This document shows, piece after piece, positions 33,801 through 44,448 of a stretch of DNA of 64,000 bases (within the stretch, counting starts at the first letter, position 1; each line of letters begins with the position of its first letter). A program made the position numbers and the translations under genes. The notes under the pieces are model-generated. The model worked only from the letters and a program-made list of their open reading frames with translations, did not search any database and was not told the DNA's origin. The stretch lies in NCBI GenBank assembly GCA_038496445.1, contig JALMLS010000507.1, positions 434,001-498,000 of the forward strand. Direction: 5' to 3'. The stretch comes from Trichosphaerium sp. ATCC 40318 (Eukaryota; Discosea; Flabellinia; Trichosidae).

Positions 33801-36063
33801 ACGTGTGTTACCAAAACAATGTATTCTTTGCTCTAATATTCACGTACAGCTCTCCTCTTGGTAGAGGTTTATCAGTAGTTTTATATTCCTCCCAGTCAAC
33901 AATCTTTGTTTCCGTTGTTTTATGTGTTACGTTGTCACTAGCAATCTGTCCACACTCAGTTGTACCATAGCTTTCCAAAACAATACTTGATTTAAAACAC
34001 TTTCTCATAAACCTGAGAACCTCTCCACTAGTAGGAGCACCTCCTTGGGATAAAATAAGAACAGGTAAACAAGATACACATACCTGTAACCAAGTATGCG
34101 CAACGTCCTCCAAGAATTTTAGAGAAATTCTTGTTGAATTGTCTTTTCGCTTCTATAAGCTCTGGTTTTGATATGATCCCTTCACAAGCTTTTTCCATTT
34201 GCTGAACATATGCATTATACAACTTGTTCCATAGTGCCTAACATCTCATTAAAAACAATCACAAAGAAAAAATCAAGAAACAACATAGACAGTTTTCAGC
34301 TTTTGGGTTCGTACAGGTGTGCTTGATAGCATGGTAGGTCTCAATGCTTGTATGTCCAGTATAAGACGAGATACTTCTCCTGAGTAAACACCAACACGAC
34401 CACCATTACACAAAGTTATCAGGTTATTCTTCCTGTCGCTGTTGGAAAATGCGAAAATGATAAAAGGATCCAATAATCCTTTTGAAGAAACTACAGTATG
34501 ATTCCAAGCTTTATCACTATGCATCGCTCCTTTAGGCATACCAGTACTTCCAGATGTATCTAATCACGAATAAACAAGATAAGAGATTAGACTACTCATG
34601 TTCTTACATACTAGCGTAAGCATATCATCAGGGTTTGTAGCACGATGATCTGGTTCCCTGTTTTTACCCTTTCGGAAAAAATTAGATGTTGTTAAACTCT
34701 CTTTGTTTTGTTTACGTACACGTTCTATAAGTTCTTTATATGTGATTACCTCACATTTATCGGATATATCAGTGATATCCTTAGGATCTACATCTTCCAT
34801 GATAACCAGCGCTTTTATGAAAGGACATTCTTTGGTCATCAAAGCAAGCTAGAAATTGAAGAAAAAACAATTAGCTTTTTTGCTCATGTTTTTTAGTTGT
34901 TTGCTTGTACTTGTTTGACATTAGTACTATCTGTAAATATCACTTTCATTTCACATTGCTTCGCAATGTACTTAAGTTGATCGGGTTTCAGCGCAACAGG
35001 CATAGGTGGACCAATAATAGAGTTCAACTTTGCAGAAAATCAACATACATTATTGTGTTAGCTTCGTTTAATGTACCAAACATGCAAAATCAGCTATATA
35101 CCAATCAATGCTATTCTTTCCACAAATACCAACAAACTTCCTCTTTTAAACATAAATACAAACGGTTGAGCAAATGAAGACAATGTCCTTGTCATTTGTA
35201 GAAAGAAAATCCAGGAAAAAAAGAAGAACTTACAGGTTCCACGAATGTTCGAAGCCCACGGCCAATACTCTCTGCACGTTTATATACTTCACTAAATGTA
35301 AGCCATTTATAGGGTCCAAGCTTTCCATCTTCACTACTACGACTTCTATAGCCTAAACAAGGTCTATTGCTCCAAGCTTTAAACATGTTCCTAAGGAAAG
35401 TGTTACATTCAAAATAACAAAACAAACCGACGTTAAAGTATGCATGAAAGACGGTCCTCCAATTGTTTCTCTAAGTAATATAGGAGCCCTTCGTTCAATA
35501 TACTATATCATGTCAACATATGTAGGAGTTAAATAGAAAAATATTGATACCATTGGATGATTATGACCTTTTTCTTTGAAGCAAGTTTCACACAAGTCAT
35601 AATCAGCAGCTTCTATTTTGTCTTTTGTCAGTTACTGAGTACAATAATTTGCATGAAAGTGTACCGTAGCTATGGTACCGTGCATCTCCTTCATTAATAT
35701 GGTGTCTACAAATATCACAGCTTCATTTGGTGAATAGGAGGTAAGAATTTGTATATTGTACGTAAAAAGCGCGTCATCGCCTTCGCGCATGCGTAACATC
35801 TGTAAATCCGTTTTGTATGAACCTTCTGTACTCTTTTGTTTGCCTATTGTAGTAATTATCATCGTACATGCTTTTTACACGATACCTAGACGCATAGCGC
35901 CAGTTGGAGTATATTTAATGCCATTTCCGCTTGATATAACATCCATTACGTTTAATTGTAAATTGGGCATTGCAGACGCGTTTGAAGCGCTTTGATCTTG
36001 TTTTTTATCTATCTTTTCATCAGGCTCTATTTCGTTCTTCTCTTTGTTGTTTCTGTTGCCCAT
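30858..36063 (-). CDS. ZZ zinc finger + carboxylic acid reductase (A-PCP-R)
   Basis: ATG 36063 opens MGNRNNKEKNEIEPDEKID, with Gly2 fitting N-myristoylation. After a linker comes a ZZ-type finger (about 35724-35552): CDICRHHINEGDARYHSY joined to DYDLCETCFKEKGHNHPM; the middle Cys pair is absent, so one zinc site looks degenerate. An acyl-CoA-synthetase-like adenylation domain follows (NMFKAWSNRPCLGYR, TSGSTGMPKGAMHSD, YGTTECGQIASDN). The carrier domain carries GGDSLSALK (Ser for phosphopantetheine) at about 32800, and a thioester reductase domain starts LLTGATGFLGIHLLYGL and runs to the stop at 30858. The adenylation-carrier-reductase order is that of carboxylic acid reductases, which make aldehydes from fatty acids with ATP and NADPH. 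The N-terminal ZZ fusion is unusual. Confidence 0.85.
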
Positions 36064-36186
36064 GATTACGTTATACAACGTGTCACCGTTAACGGACGCA
36101 AAGCTAAGCCTGTGAGAGTATAATATACCACTTAACTCAACGGTTCAAAGAAAGCGATTTAAGTTTTTTTGCGTTTTACTTTATTT

Positions 36187-39100
36187 TCACTTTACATCTT
36201 GTCCTAACTTTGATACATAGTTCTTAATATGCCAAATCAAAGGTGTATTATTAGATGCAACAACATTCCAAAGTATCTGAACATTTGTCTCAACGATATT
36301 AGCAAATTCGTTCAACAAGCAAAACTTGATACAATCCTCTTGAAGTCTTTCTGCGCTGTACTTGTTTGCAAGTTGCCAAAATTGTAAATAGTTATTCTTT
36401 GATATCTCGTTGACAAGGTAATCCTCACAATATTTACCGAGGTCTTCCATATCAAATTTCTCTGCAAGTATCATTACTTCAAGAGCAACATTTGCATTCT
36501 CAAATGTTGTTTTCTTAAGGTATATGAATTCTTTGACTTTAACAAAGTGATCTCTATTGACATCCATAAGTTTCTTTTCTTCTCTAACGGAGCTTATTGT
36601 AGTTTTATCACCTAAATATAATCAAAAAAGTCATGCGAATTTTTAGTTTAAGAGCCCGTTACTGAGAGCTGAAAGTCACAACAAAAAAAAAAGATCAAAA
36701 AACGGTGACAAAATTGAAAAAAAACTCTTGTGGTCGTACCCAGAAACATATCGTCAAAGTGATCTACATCGCAGATAATATATTTATGAGCATATACGGG
36801 ATCACCTGATTCAAATGTAAAGATAATATCAGAAAACTTCTCATCTTGAAAAAGTTCAGCAATATCATCTTTTTCTTCTGTCTTCACTTCTGTCTTCTTC
36901 CATAGAGATACGTTCGAAAACATTGATAATGTCTTAGACATGGAAACAGATGTTTGTTTAATCATCTCCATATTTCCTTCAAGTACACTAACGCGCCTAA
37001 AAAAAGATAAGAACCAACGAACAAAAAAACAACAAAAAAACAAATTTCATTTGGAAGCAAACTATTTTTCCTGTCTTCTTCATTCGTACTTTTCGGCGTT
37101 GTGGTACGCTGTTACTACCCTAACAATAGCTTTTGAAGAATCAATAGCATAATCCTTCTTAGATTCGTTTGCGTTCTGTTTAGGATCATCATTATGAGCT
37201 GCATATATTACAGTAAATAGAGCTGATACAACAGGCTGTAGGTGTTTTTGTAGGTGTACTAGAAGAATAAATAAGTATCAATTACCTGAACGAGCAGTAA
37301 CAAAACATTGATTTGTTCTTACTTTTATGTATTGGATAAGTGAGTTCGATGGCACAATGGAAACCAACGTTATTTTCTTTGTAAGATAGGCAAGGAACCA
37401 AAAAAGGTGTAACAGCAGCCAAGACTTTACCAGACGCAGCGCTTAGTTTTTTATGCTTAGCATTACGTAAGGTAGGAAGATTACCAGATAAAATTATCGG
37501 AAGAACAAGACCAGACAGAGAAGTACCTAATAAAGAAAAGTTGATGAGATTTTGTTAAAGATGCGTGACGCACTTGTTGCTAACATCATTGCGATTGCTG
37601 TTGCTGCAGGATTAGCAATACCTTCATCCTCTTTGTTGGTAAGAAAAAAGAGAGCTTCCAGAATACCCATATGCACAAAGAAAGGAATATTTGATTCTGG
37701 GAGGCACATGCATTCAACTAATACACAAAGGTTGTTAATAGCATGCATACTTGTAATTTCACCACTCATTACACTCTTGAATAGTACAGATATCATTGGA
37801 ACTAAACAAACAAGACATTAACATACGTAGTAACTAATAATAAACGTACGTGCACCTGCACTGACAATTGCTTCACGACAAGAATCTAAATAAAAGTATT
37901 AATACCTCTTCAAAACACGTGAAAGATTTCGAGGTTTTTTAATTATCACGCGATAAGCTATTTTTTTTGGTTTTTGTTTTACTTACTGTGTTTCATTGCC
38001 ATAAGGGCAATACCAGTTGTTGCTAGCATCAAACAAGCTTGATGCGTTTTATTCAGGTTTTTAACATATCTCATTATCACTTCTTTCTGGTTACTGATTT
38101 CGCGCTCGTAGCCTTTCCAAAAAAGGATGTATCAGTACCAACGATTGTTAAGCAAATTGGTCTAAGTGCAAGTAGCATTTACGTACGACTGATTTGAAGA
38201 AATCTATTCAAGCAACGCATGACACCTGCTTCTAGCATAGCGTCATCAACTGACCGTGAAAACATCTTCAACAAGCATGGTAGTATTTGCAAGTCATATA
38301 CACGAGTAACTACAGCATCTACAAATACTTATAAGACAAGGAAACTCGAGGAAAACATGGCCTTGGAAAGTTTGACAAAAAACCAACAACTTGCTGTCTC
38401 ACTCCATTGACACGTGTCATTGTCTTTGTTCATCAATATACGATAAAACAGAGCAAGGATACAAACTTTTGGATATGAAGAAAAAAAACGTACCATCTTG
38501 TAACGCATATCCAAGAACGTGGGTTGCCACTTTAAGCAATTCAGTGCTTTCACCATTGATAATCATTTCTGTTATCTTATCAACAACACCTTGCTCTATT
38601 AACACCTGTCTACCGATTTCTAAAAGAAGAAATAAAAGTTAAAAAAGAGCAATCTTTTTAAAGCAATTACTGTACCTGTTTTGGCTAAGTTAGCCAAAAT
38701 ATGCAACACGAGTATTTTAGCGCTTAGTGTTACGGAAGAACGAGTCGTTTGAAGGAAATCAAGTAAATGAGGAACAAGACTGTTGCATTCTACTAGATAC
38801 TTCACTAGGCAGTGTGTTAATAGTGCTATACGCGTAATACAGCGATTTAAAGCAATATTAATGACTTGGAAGAGAAAAACAATTGTGTAACGTCATACCA
38901 AGTTTAGGGGTTTCTGAAAATTGTTTAAGTGTTATCAATGACGTTTTAACGATCTGTGTGTTCTCGTGTTGAAGTAGAGAAACAAGAAGATTAACGTATT
39001 TGAGAGAAAATACAATCTGCTGAATACCAGCGTCTTTAGCAGTAATTGTCAGTAAAATACCCAAAGCTTGGAGTACATGATCTCTACGAAAACAGAAATT

Positions 39101-39372
39101 AGGTCTTTTTCTTAGGAACTGTACAATGAGTTCTCTACGCACGCATCGCTCGAATAGACGCAATTCACCAATGGTGTCAGTAATTCGACACTAAAAGACT
39201 ATCAATTAATTGATTGTATGCTTTACACGCACTCTTCGAATATATCTGATAGACTGGTGTTAATGTCTGTATCAGATAACTTTGCTAGCACTTCTATTGC
39301 CTCTGCTGCAGTATCTGGGTTACCAAGCTTTTCAGCAAGCTCTGGTACAGTGTTTTTGTACTCTACAGCCAT
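36187..39372 (-). CDS. Armadillo-repeat protein with C-terminal BTB domain
   Basis: ATG 39372 (MAVEYKNTVPELAEKLGNPD) starts a series of armadillo-type helical repeats over many exons (AAEAIEVLAKLSDTDIN; LRRDHVLQALGILLTITAKD; LLKVATHVLGYALQDG; LLKMFSRSVDDAMLEAGVMR). The BTB domain lies at about 36600-36900: FQDEKFSDIIFTFESGDPVY and AHKYIICDVDHFDDMF, then the BACK-like end (VMILAEKFDMEDLGKYCEDY, RLQEDCIKFCLLNEFANIV). It ends KLGQDVK and TGA. Such ARM-BTB proteins resemble the plant ARIA/ABAP1 group. BTB partners may be Cullin 3, making this a candidate ubiquitin ligase adaptor. One intron (about 38323-38493) contains the 101-bp repeat described separately. Confidence 0.83.
38362..38462 (-). repeat. 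Introner-like 101-bp GT...AG unit, copy 1
   Basis: Read on the minus strand, this unit begins GTATCCTTGCTCTG and ends CAAACTTTCCAAG, and it is base-for-base identical to 39689-39789 on the plus strand. It has a CACGTG inside the palindrome GACACGTGTC. Here it sits within an intron of the ARM-BTB gene, in the sense orientation of that gene. Confidence 0.9.
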
Positions 39373-39621
39373 GTACTTGCGCTCCAAACCCTTTTCTAGC
39401 GGCTTTAAGGTACAGGCCAAAACAATGTTAAGCCAACTTTCTGGACGAACTTTCCTAGTCCTTGGCCAACTCAGGTTTACGCATAAATATACTCCTATTC
39501 TTGAGACAATACATTACCCTTTTTTTAAAAGGAAAGATTAGAAAATCACAATTTTTTGAGAAACTCACTTTGTTTGTGTACAAAACCTAGGAAAACCCAA
39601 CAGGTTAGAAAAAAATACGCC
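39373..39621. promoter_or_regulatory. Divergent promoter, ARM-BTB and SH2 genes
   Basis: About 250 bp between opposite starts. No TATA or palindromic site stands out. Confidence 0.3.
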
Positions 39622-41418
39622 ATGGAAGGTGTTGATGTATCGTCATGGAATATAATTAACAAAAGCTCTATTACTCCAGTCCAAAAGCGTATCCTTGCTC
39701 TGTTTTATCGTATATTGATGAACAAAGACAATGACACGTGTCAATGGAGTGAGACAGCAAGTTGTTGGTTTTTTGTCAAACTTTCCAAGCTTCACAACCA
39801 ACTCTGTGAAGAGCTTGACGCAAAATATGATAGCGTAGAAAAGTTAAAGCGAATCCTGCATCAACTAGGTTTTGTTAACTCGAGCGGTTATTGGGCATTC
39901 GCCTACAAAGATATACAAACAGGACTACCAATATTCAGAAAGGAAAACAGACGTTTTCAAAGTACACTTGCTCCATTTAACGCAACAAACTAAATACTTC
40001 TTTAGACTTTCTTAATGCACCTTCTTCTTTGTTAAGAACCCATGACGGAATACTTCCCCCACTTTTAGGTATTCAAAATGGCACGTCGCAAAATCTTCGG
40101 CATACTGTGCCATTTTATGGGAACACCCAACGAGACCCAAAACATCACTTAAAAAATGATATGGTGAGCCACTGACCAAAAAACAAAAAAGATATAGACT
40201 CACATTGTACTGCATAGGTACCTAAATATCACCATGTTTCTCCCATAAGGTCACCCAACATTGGCCGCGCATTATTTTCCAGAAACCCCCATGGGGCATC
40301 TGCTTTTTCAGGTACGTTTGAGAAAAAAATACAAAAGTAAAAAAAAACCCAAGTGCTTAGTACTAACACGGTTAGGCGTACCGAAGAATACCTCAAAAAC
40401 ACAAGGCGGAGTGCAAACGAACGAGGAAGAAAAGAAGAAGAACGCACATGATACATTGTTACCTCCAGTCGCAGCTATTGTCCTTCAACATAACCTAGAA
40501 GAACCAGTACTGCATTCCTCTTTGTGAATATTCCACCTAAAAAGATTTAGGTTACTACACTCAATGAAGTATACCAGCATATTTCCTACTTTACAAAGCG
40601 TCCTCTTAACAGTTTTGAGAGCAAGTTAGTACGCTTCACTGTTGGTATATTTATTTTTGGCGACGGCATTCTTGAACGTGAAAATTTCGCTAAGGTAAAA
40701 AAAACTACCCAACAGGATTGTGTACAGTACATGAGTTATTAATTTCTCAGCTTACAGATACCTACCCGATAAATTTAAAAGTACTAGATGAATTATGGAA
40801 GTACTTTGGACCGTGGGACCACCTCCTTTACAAAATACAAGAACTACCATTCAAGGTTTCAATTATTCACTAAAACATGGTTTTATGCTAAACAATCATG
40901 AATCTGAATAATTTTTTTAGACGTTTTATCACGGGAAAATTAGTTGCATAGAAGCTACAAGGCGTATTAAAGGTAAAAGAAAATTCCTTTTTCGCGTTTT
41001 TGAAAAAAACGGTTTATTAGTTCGACACACATTTGACATTATTCTTTCTTACTGTTATACAAAAGGGCAACCTCGTGGTACCTTCTTAATAGTAAACTCT
41101 GACATACCTGGAGTTTTTTCTCTATTGTGTAGTAGAGATCACCAAGGAAGCCATGAAATAGTTGAATTTTCTATTTATAACTGTCGTATTGGTGTAAGAT
41201 GCCAAGAGCGTCATTATGATAATCTAGTAGATTTAATAGAGAGTAACAACCACCTATGGAAGCGTGGATGTAATGGTGGTATATTTAAGAGGCTAATAAT
41301 GCAAAACAAAGAAGAATTTCCTTGGAGTCAAGAAGATCCGAATTATAAACTTTATATTAAAACCACGTTTCGAGAAACGGCATCTTGGCCTTCTTATCCT
41401 GAACCTCCATGTCGGTAA
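39622..41418 (+). CDS. SH2-domain protein with altered FLVR motif
   Basis: ATG 39622. If a 37-nt intron and the 101-bp GT...AG unit (39689-39789) are both removed, the frame is MEALLLQSKS then LHNQLCEELDAKYDSVEKLK; if neither is removed, the frame is also open. Following exons give a helical region (LNEVYQHISYFTKRPLNSFE, LDELWKYFGPWDHLLYKIQE) and a C-terminal SH2 domain: FYHGKISCIEATRRIKGQ, RGTFLIVNSDIPGVFSLLCS, VEFSIYNCRIGVRCQ and HYDNLVDLIESN. The layout helices-then-SH2 recalls STAT or CBL linker-SH2 modules. The FLVR motif is FLIV, so the phosphotyrosine-binding Arg is Val. It may bind unphosphorylated ligands or another site. The stop is TAA at 41418. Confidence 0.7.
39689..39789 (+). 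repeat. Introner-like 101-bp GT...AG unit, copy 2
   Basis: This unit is identical over 101 bp to the reverse complement of 38362-38462. It begins with GT and ends with AG. It lies inside the SH2 gene, in its sense orientation. Homology fades at once outside the unit, apart from a short upstream patch TCCAAAAG shared by both copies. Removal joins the flanking reading frame only if a small upstream intron is also spliced. Confidence 0.9.
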
Positions 41419-41996
41419 AATATAGCTCACAACGTAATCCAATTTTGTATTTTGCCTTAAGGTACAACATAAAGCGTATCATAAGAGCGTCTAGGGATAC
41501 CTAAATTAGATCCTGTAAACAAAATAAAAAACGGAGTACCTCAAGGTTTTTTTTTGAGGAAGAAAATAGTAAAAACCACAAATTCCAAATCAAGTGTTAC
41601 CACTCACTACATATCTTTCAACACCCTACTCTTCCGTGAACTATTAAATATATATGGCGCCATATCTACTTTTTTCCTTTGACCGCTTCTTTGTGTATTC
41701 CGTCGGAAACGCTTGGAACATCCGTCAGTACACAGTGTAGTCACGTACAATATCGTGAAGGCGCCACGCTTTTTTCACGTTTTTTTTTGGTTGTAATTGC
41801 TGAACGGCAATTGAATAGCTAGATGGACGTTCTTGTATCTGTTTTAGGCGTACACAACGCGTTCAGAATGCTTTTGACTCGACCATTCAAATTCTGTTCA
41901 TACAAAGCACGAGGGTTCTCTAAAGAGTCCCTTATATCCACGTATACATACCTATATTATCCCGACTAGCAAGCTACAGGAAGCAGTGAGCAAACA
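41419..41996. other. 578-bp intergenic region with a GGCGCC palindrome
   Basis: Between the SH2 gene and a small gene. It holds TATGGCGCCATA, a 12-bp perfect palindrome at about 41653-41664, and a second GGCGCC at about 41770. Both are rare in this AT-rich sequence and may be promoter elements of the next gene. No protein or RNA gene was recognised. Confidence 0.35.
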
Positions 41997-42396
41997 ATGA
42001 ATCCAATAAAGGAAGGCTACGTGTCGAAATGGAGCGCCCAAAAGCGTCCTTATTGCCCGTACGGTAAGTATAAAGGCAAAAGGGACATTTTTCTTTTTTA
42101 TACCTCGCCGGTGATACATTCTATGTTCTTATTCTTCTACTTTAGCGCACGATTTTCACATCTCAGAGCCATGCGAGGTGTCTCTCCAGGGATTTTCGCG
42201 GTTGTCTTCATGTGATAATGGACTTTATCAATTAGGTGAGTATCAAGTAGAGCTCAGCAGAAACCCAGCCTACACAAAGAGCCAGCATCAGGGGTTCTAC
42301 ATCTGGGTCTTTCCACCTGGTCAGAAAACAATAAAACCTCGACGATTATCAGCTTTTAAACCAGTAACGCCGCGTCAAAAAGAAGAGACGAATTAA
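41997..42396 (+). CDS. Small two-exon protein of unknown function
   Basis: ATG 41997 (MNPIKEGYVSKWSAQKRPYC) with one intron from about 42065 to 42144 gives a protein of about 107 residues. The second exon encodes HDFHISEPCEVSLQGF, RLSSCDNGLYQLGEYQVEL and GFYIWVFPPGQKTIKPRRL, ending PVTPRQKEETN. Alternating hydrophobic residues suggest a small beta-rich domain, and the tail is basic. No signal peptide or membrane helix is seen. The splice is well supported, since it keeps frame and both sites are canonical. I do not recognise the family. Confidence 0.62.
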
Positions 42397-42877
42397 ATTG
42401 GAAAGTCAGAAAACCTATACCTGAAATAACAAAGTGAAACACTAAGTGCGATATTGTACACAATTTTTTTTTCGCAACTTATCACATTGTTTTCTTGACT
42501 CGCCTCGACCCACCGCGGTATGGCTGCTGTAGATACTCTAAACGATAGTGTACCTAGCCGTTGATATATACAATAAACTTACCTGTACAAAAGGCCTTTA
42601 TCTTGCTGTCTGGCTGGTTGCCCGAGTTTGTTTTATTTTTATTTTTGCCCGTAACTTCTGTAGGGCATCGCGTAGATATGACACAGGATAGATTTCGGCA
42701 ACGTACGGTCCGAGGAGGAAAGTTGAATTGTCAGCTGGCAATTGGGTATTAGACCTTTCTGTGGCGCTTTGGAAATTATCAGAGCCGCAGTTGCTGCAAA
42801 GGGAGTGTTGACTGAATTAAGCCGATAATCAAAGAAAAACGGCCTTAAAAGAGTTCCGTGCTTGTACTTTCAACACC
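42397..42877. other. 481-bp intergenic region
   Basis: It lies between two rightward small genes and is somewhat richer in G+C than average near 42600-42800. I see no conserved RNA or promoter element. Confidence 0.3.
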
Positions 42878-43378
42878 ATGGAGGACGTGCAAAACGTAGA
42901 GTTGCTTAGCAACAAACACAACAAAAAGTCTAACGTTGTTGTACTTGATGTACTCGTTAACGCTACTCTTACCGCGAGTACGCTACATATGACCGTTTAC
43001 AACGCACCTATCACTAGATGGGTGCTACAAGCGTTTAAAGTTCATGTTCTCAAGAATACAACGAGAAGCAGATTTTGGAGTGCTAAAGCAGGTATTTGTT
43101 CTACGTAGCGTTCGTTGGTTGACATTTCGGTAGAAAACTTCATATGGATGATAGATAAGACTAAAACTCACTACAAAGTAACACTAAAGAATGGAATAGA
43201 GATGCTTGATACCAAAACCGCTTCTAGAATACTCATTGGTTTTATAACAGAATTTATGGTGTTACATGGCTATACGCTAGTATCAGCGTATGAGTCCAAA
43301 GAAACAGTAATGATTTTCAATTTGGTTGAACTACAAAAACCAAAAAGAAATGCCTTAGACTTACCCGTCGAAACATGA
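42878..43378 (+). CDS. Small unassigned protein, two exons
   Basis: ATG 42878 (MEDVQNVELLSNKHNKK) leads to VVVLDVLVNATLTASTLHM and TRWVLQAFKVHVLKNTTRSR. A donor near 43090 and an acceptor at about 43154 (GATAG) keep frame into DKTKTHYKVTLKNGIEMLD, ILIGFITEFMVLHGYTLVSA and MIFNLVELQKPKR, ending DLPVET. The result, about 145 residues, has an alpha/beta look without a signal sequence. The acceptor is a guess, because two nearby AGs could serve. I do not recognise the family. Confidence 0.52.
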
Positions 43379-43552
43379 CGGAATACAAAACACGCCAAAC
43401 AAAACGCTCATCCAACCAAAAAAAAAAAAAAGAAATCAAAAAAAACCCTTTCGAGATTACTGCTCTACAATAAGTTCAATTACTACAAATAGCACCACAA
43501 TAGGTACTATTAGTGGTGAGGATATTTGCCAAGTGCATAGGACGCGCAGCAT

Positions 43553-44448
43553 CTATTGCTTCTTTTTCTTTTGTGGTGCAGGACGAGGACGAGGATCGCA
43601 GCAGATCATGAGTACAAGGCTGGTCCACAAGCTCAAGCAAACACCGACCAAAAAGCCGAATGACAACAAAGCGATACAAGCAGTGTTGTACTTATTCCAC
43701 ATGGTCTAAACACGCGTATTAGAGCCCAATTCCAGCGTTTACCTGGCGAAATAAAAAATTCTTTTTTTGAAAACTCGTTTCGATTTTTTTTTTGATTTGA
43801 CACGTACGAGAATGTCTTGTCCGAGTTTCTCTGCGAAGTCAATGTATCCATCCCAAGGTGTTGGGCCAGGGTATTCCAATAGTTCGAACTCTTTGTGTCT
43901 ACATTTCCATCAGACACGGAGTACAAAAAACTTGAATAAAAATGACGCACCCTTCTTCTGCGAAAGTCTTGAAAGCTTCTACTGAGCGTTCACCTTCGTG
44001 TTTGTACATTTTACCCTTTTTGACACTGGTAATACATTAACAAAGGGTTTGTTCGCGGAGGGGACGTACAAGAAGACAGTTGGGAATCCTGTAACTCCAA
44101 ATTTACTCGATAGGCCTGCGGGATTGTTAGTAAATGCTAATTTGGTTGTGTTAGTACCTGTATTTTCAGTGGCATCGATTTTTGCTACGTTAACACTGCC
44201 TTTTAACTCAGTTGCTAGTTCTTCCCATGTAGGAGCCAAGTGCTTACAGTGGCCACACCTTTAATGTTTTATAAGATTAAATGAGCAAAACATCAAATTT
44301 AAATGTACCATGGTGCGTAGAATTCAAGAAGCCATGCTCCTGAGCCGGTTTGTTCCCAAATGTTGTCAGAATTTAAAACAACGACATCAGAGGCAATACA
44401 AGCTGTAAGAGCGATGCATAATAGTATGGCGAAACGCTGGAGAGACAT
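43553..44448 (-). CDS. TMX-type thioredoxin-domain ER membrane protein (PDI family)
   Basis: ATG 44448 (MSLQRFAILLCIALTACIAS) is a signal peptide. The thioredoxin domain follows: VVVLNSDNIWEQTGSGAW, LLEFYAPW, then the active site CGHCKHLAPTWEELA and the cis-Pro segment KFGVTGFPTVFLYV. A segment GKMYKHEGERSVEAFKTFA closes it. The last exon carries a membrane helix (IALLSFGFLVGVCLSLWTSL) and a short cytosolic tail ending KKKKQ, which fits the KKxx ER-retrieval signal. It should catalyse disulfide formation or isomerisation in the ER. It is single-domain, as in TMX1/3-type proteins. The predicted stop is TAG at 43553-43555. Confidence 0.92.
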
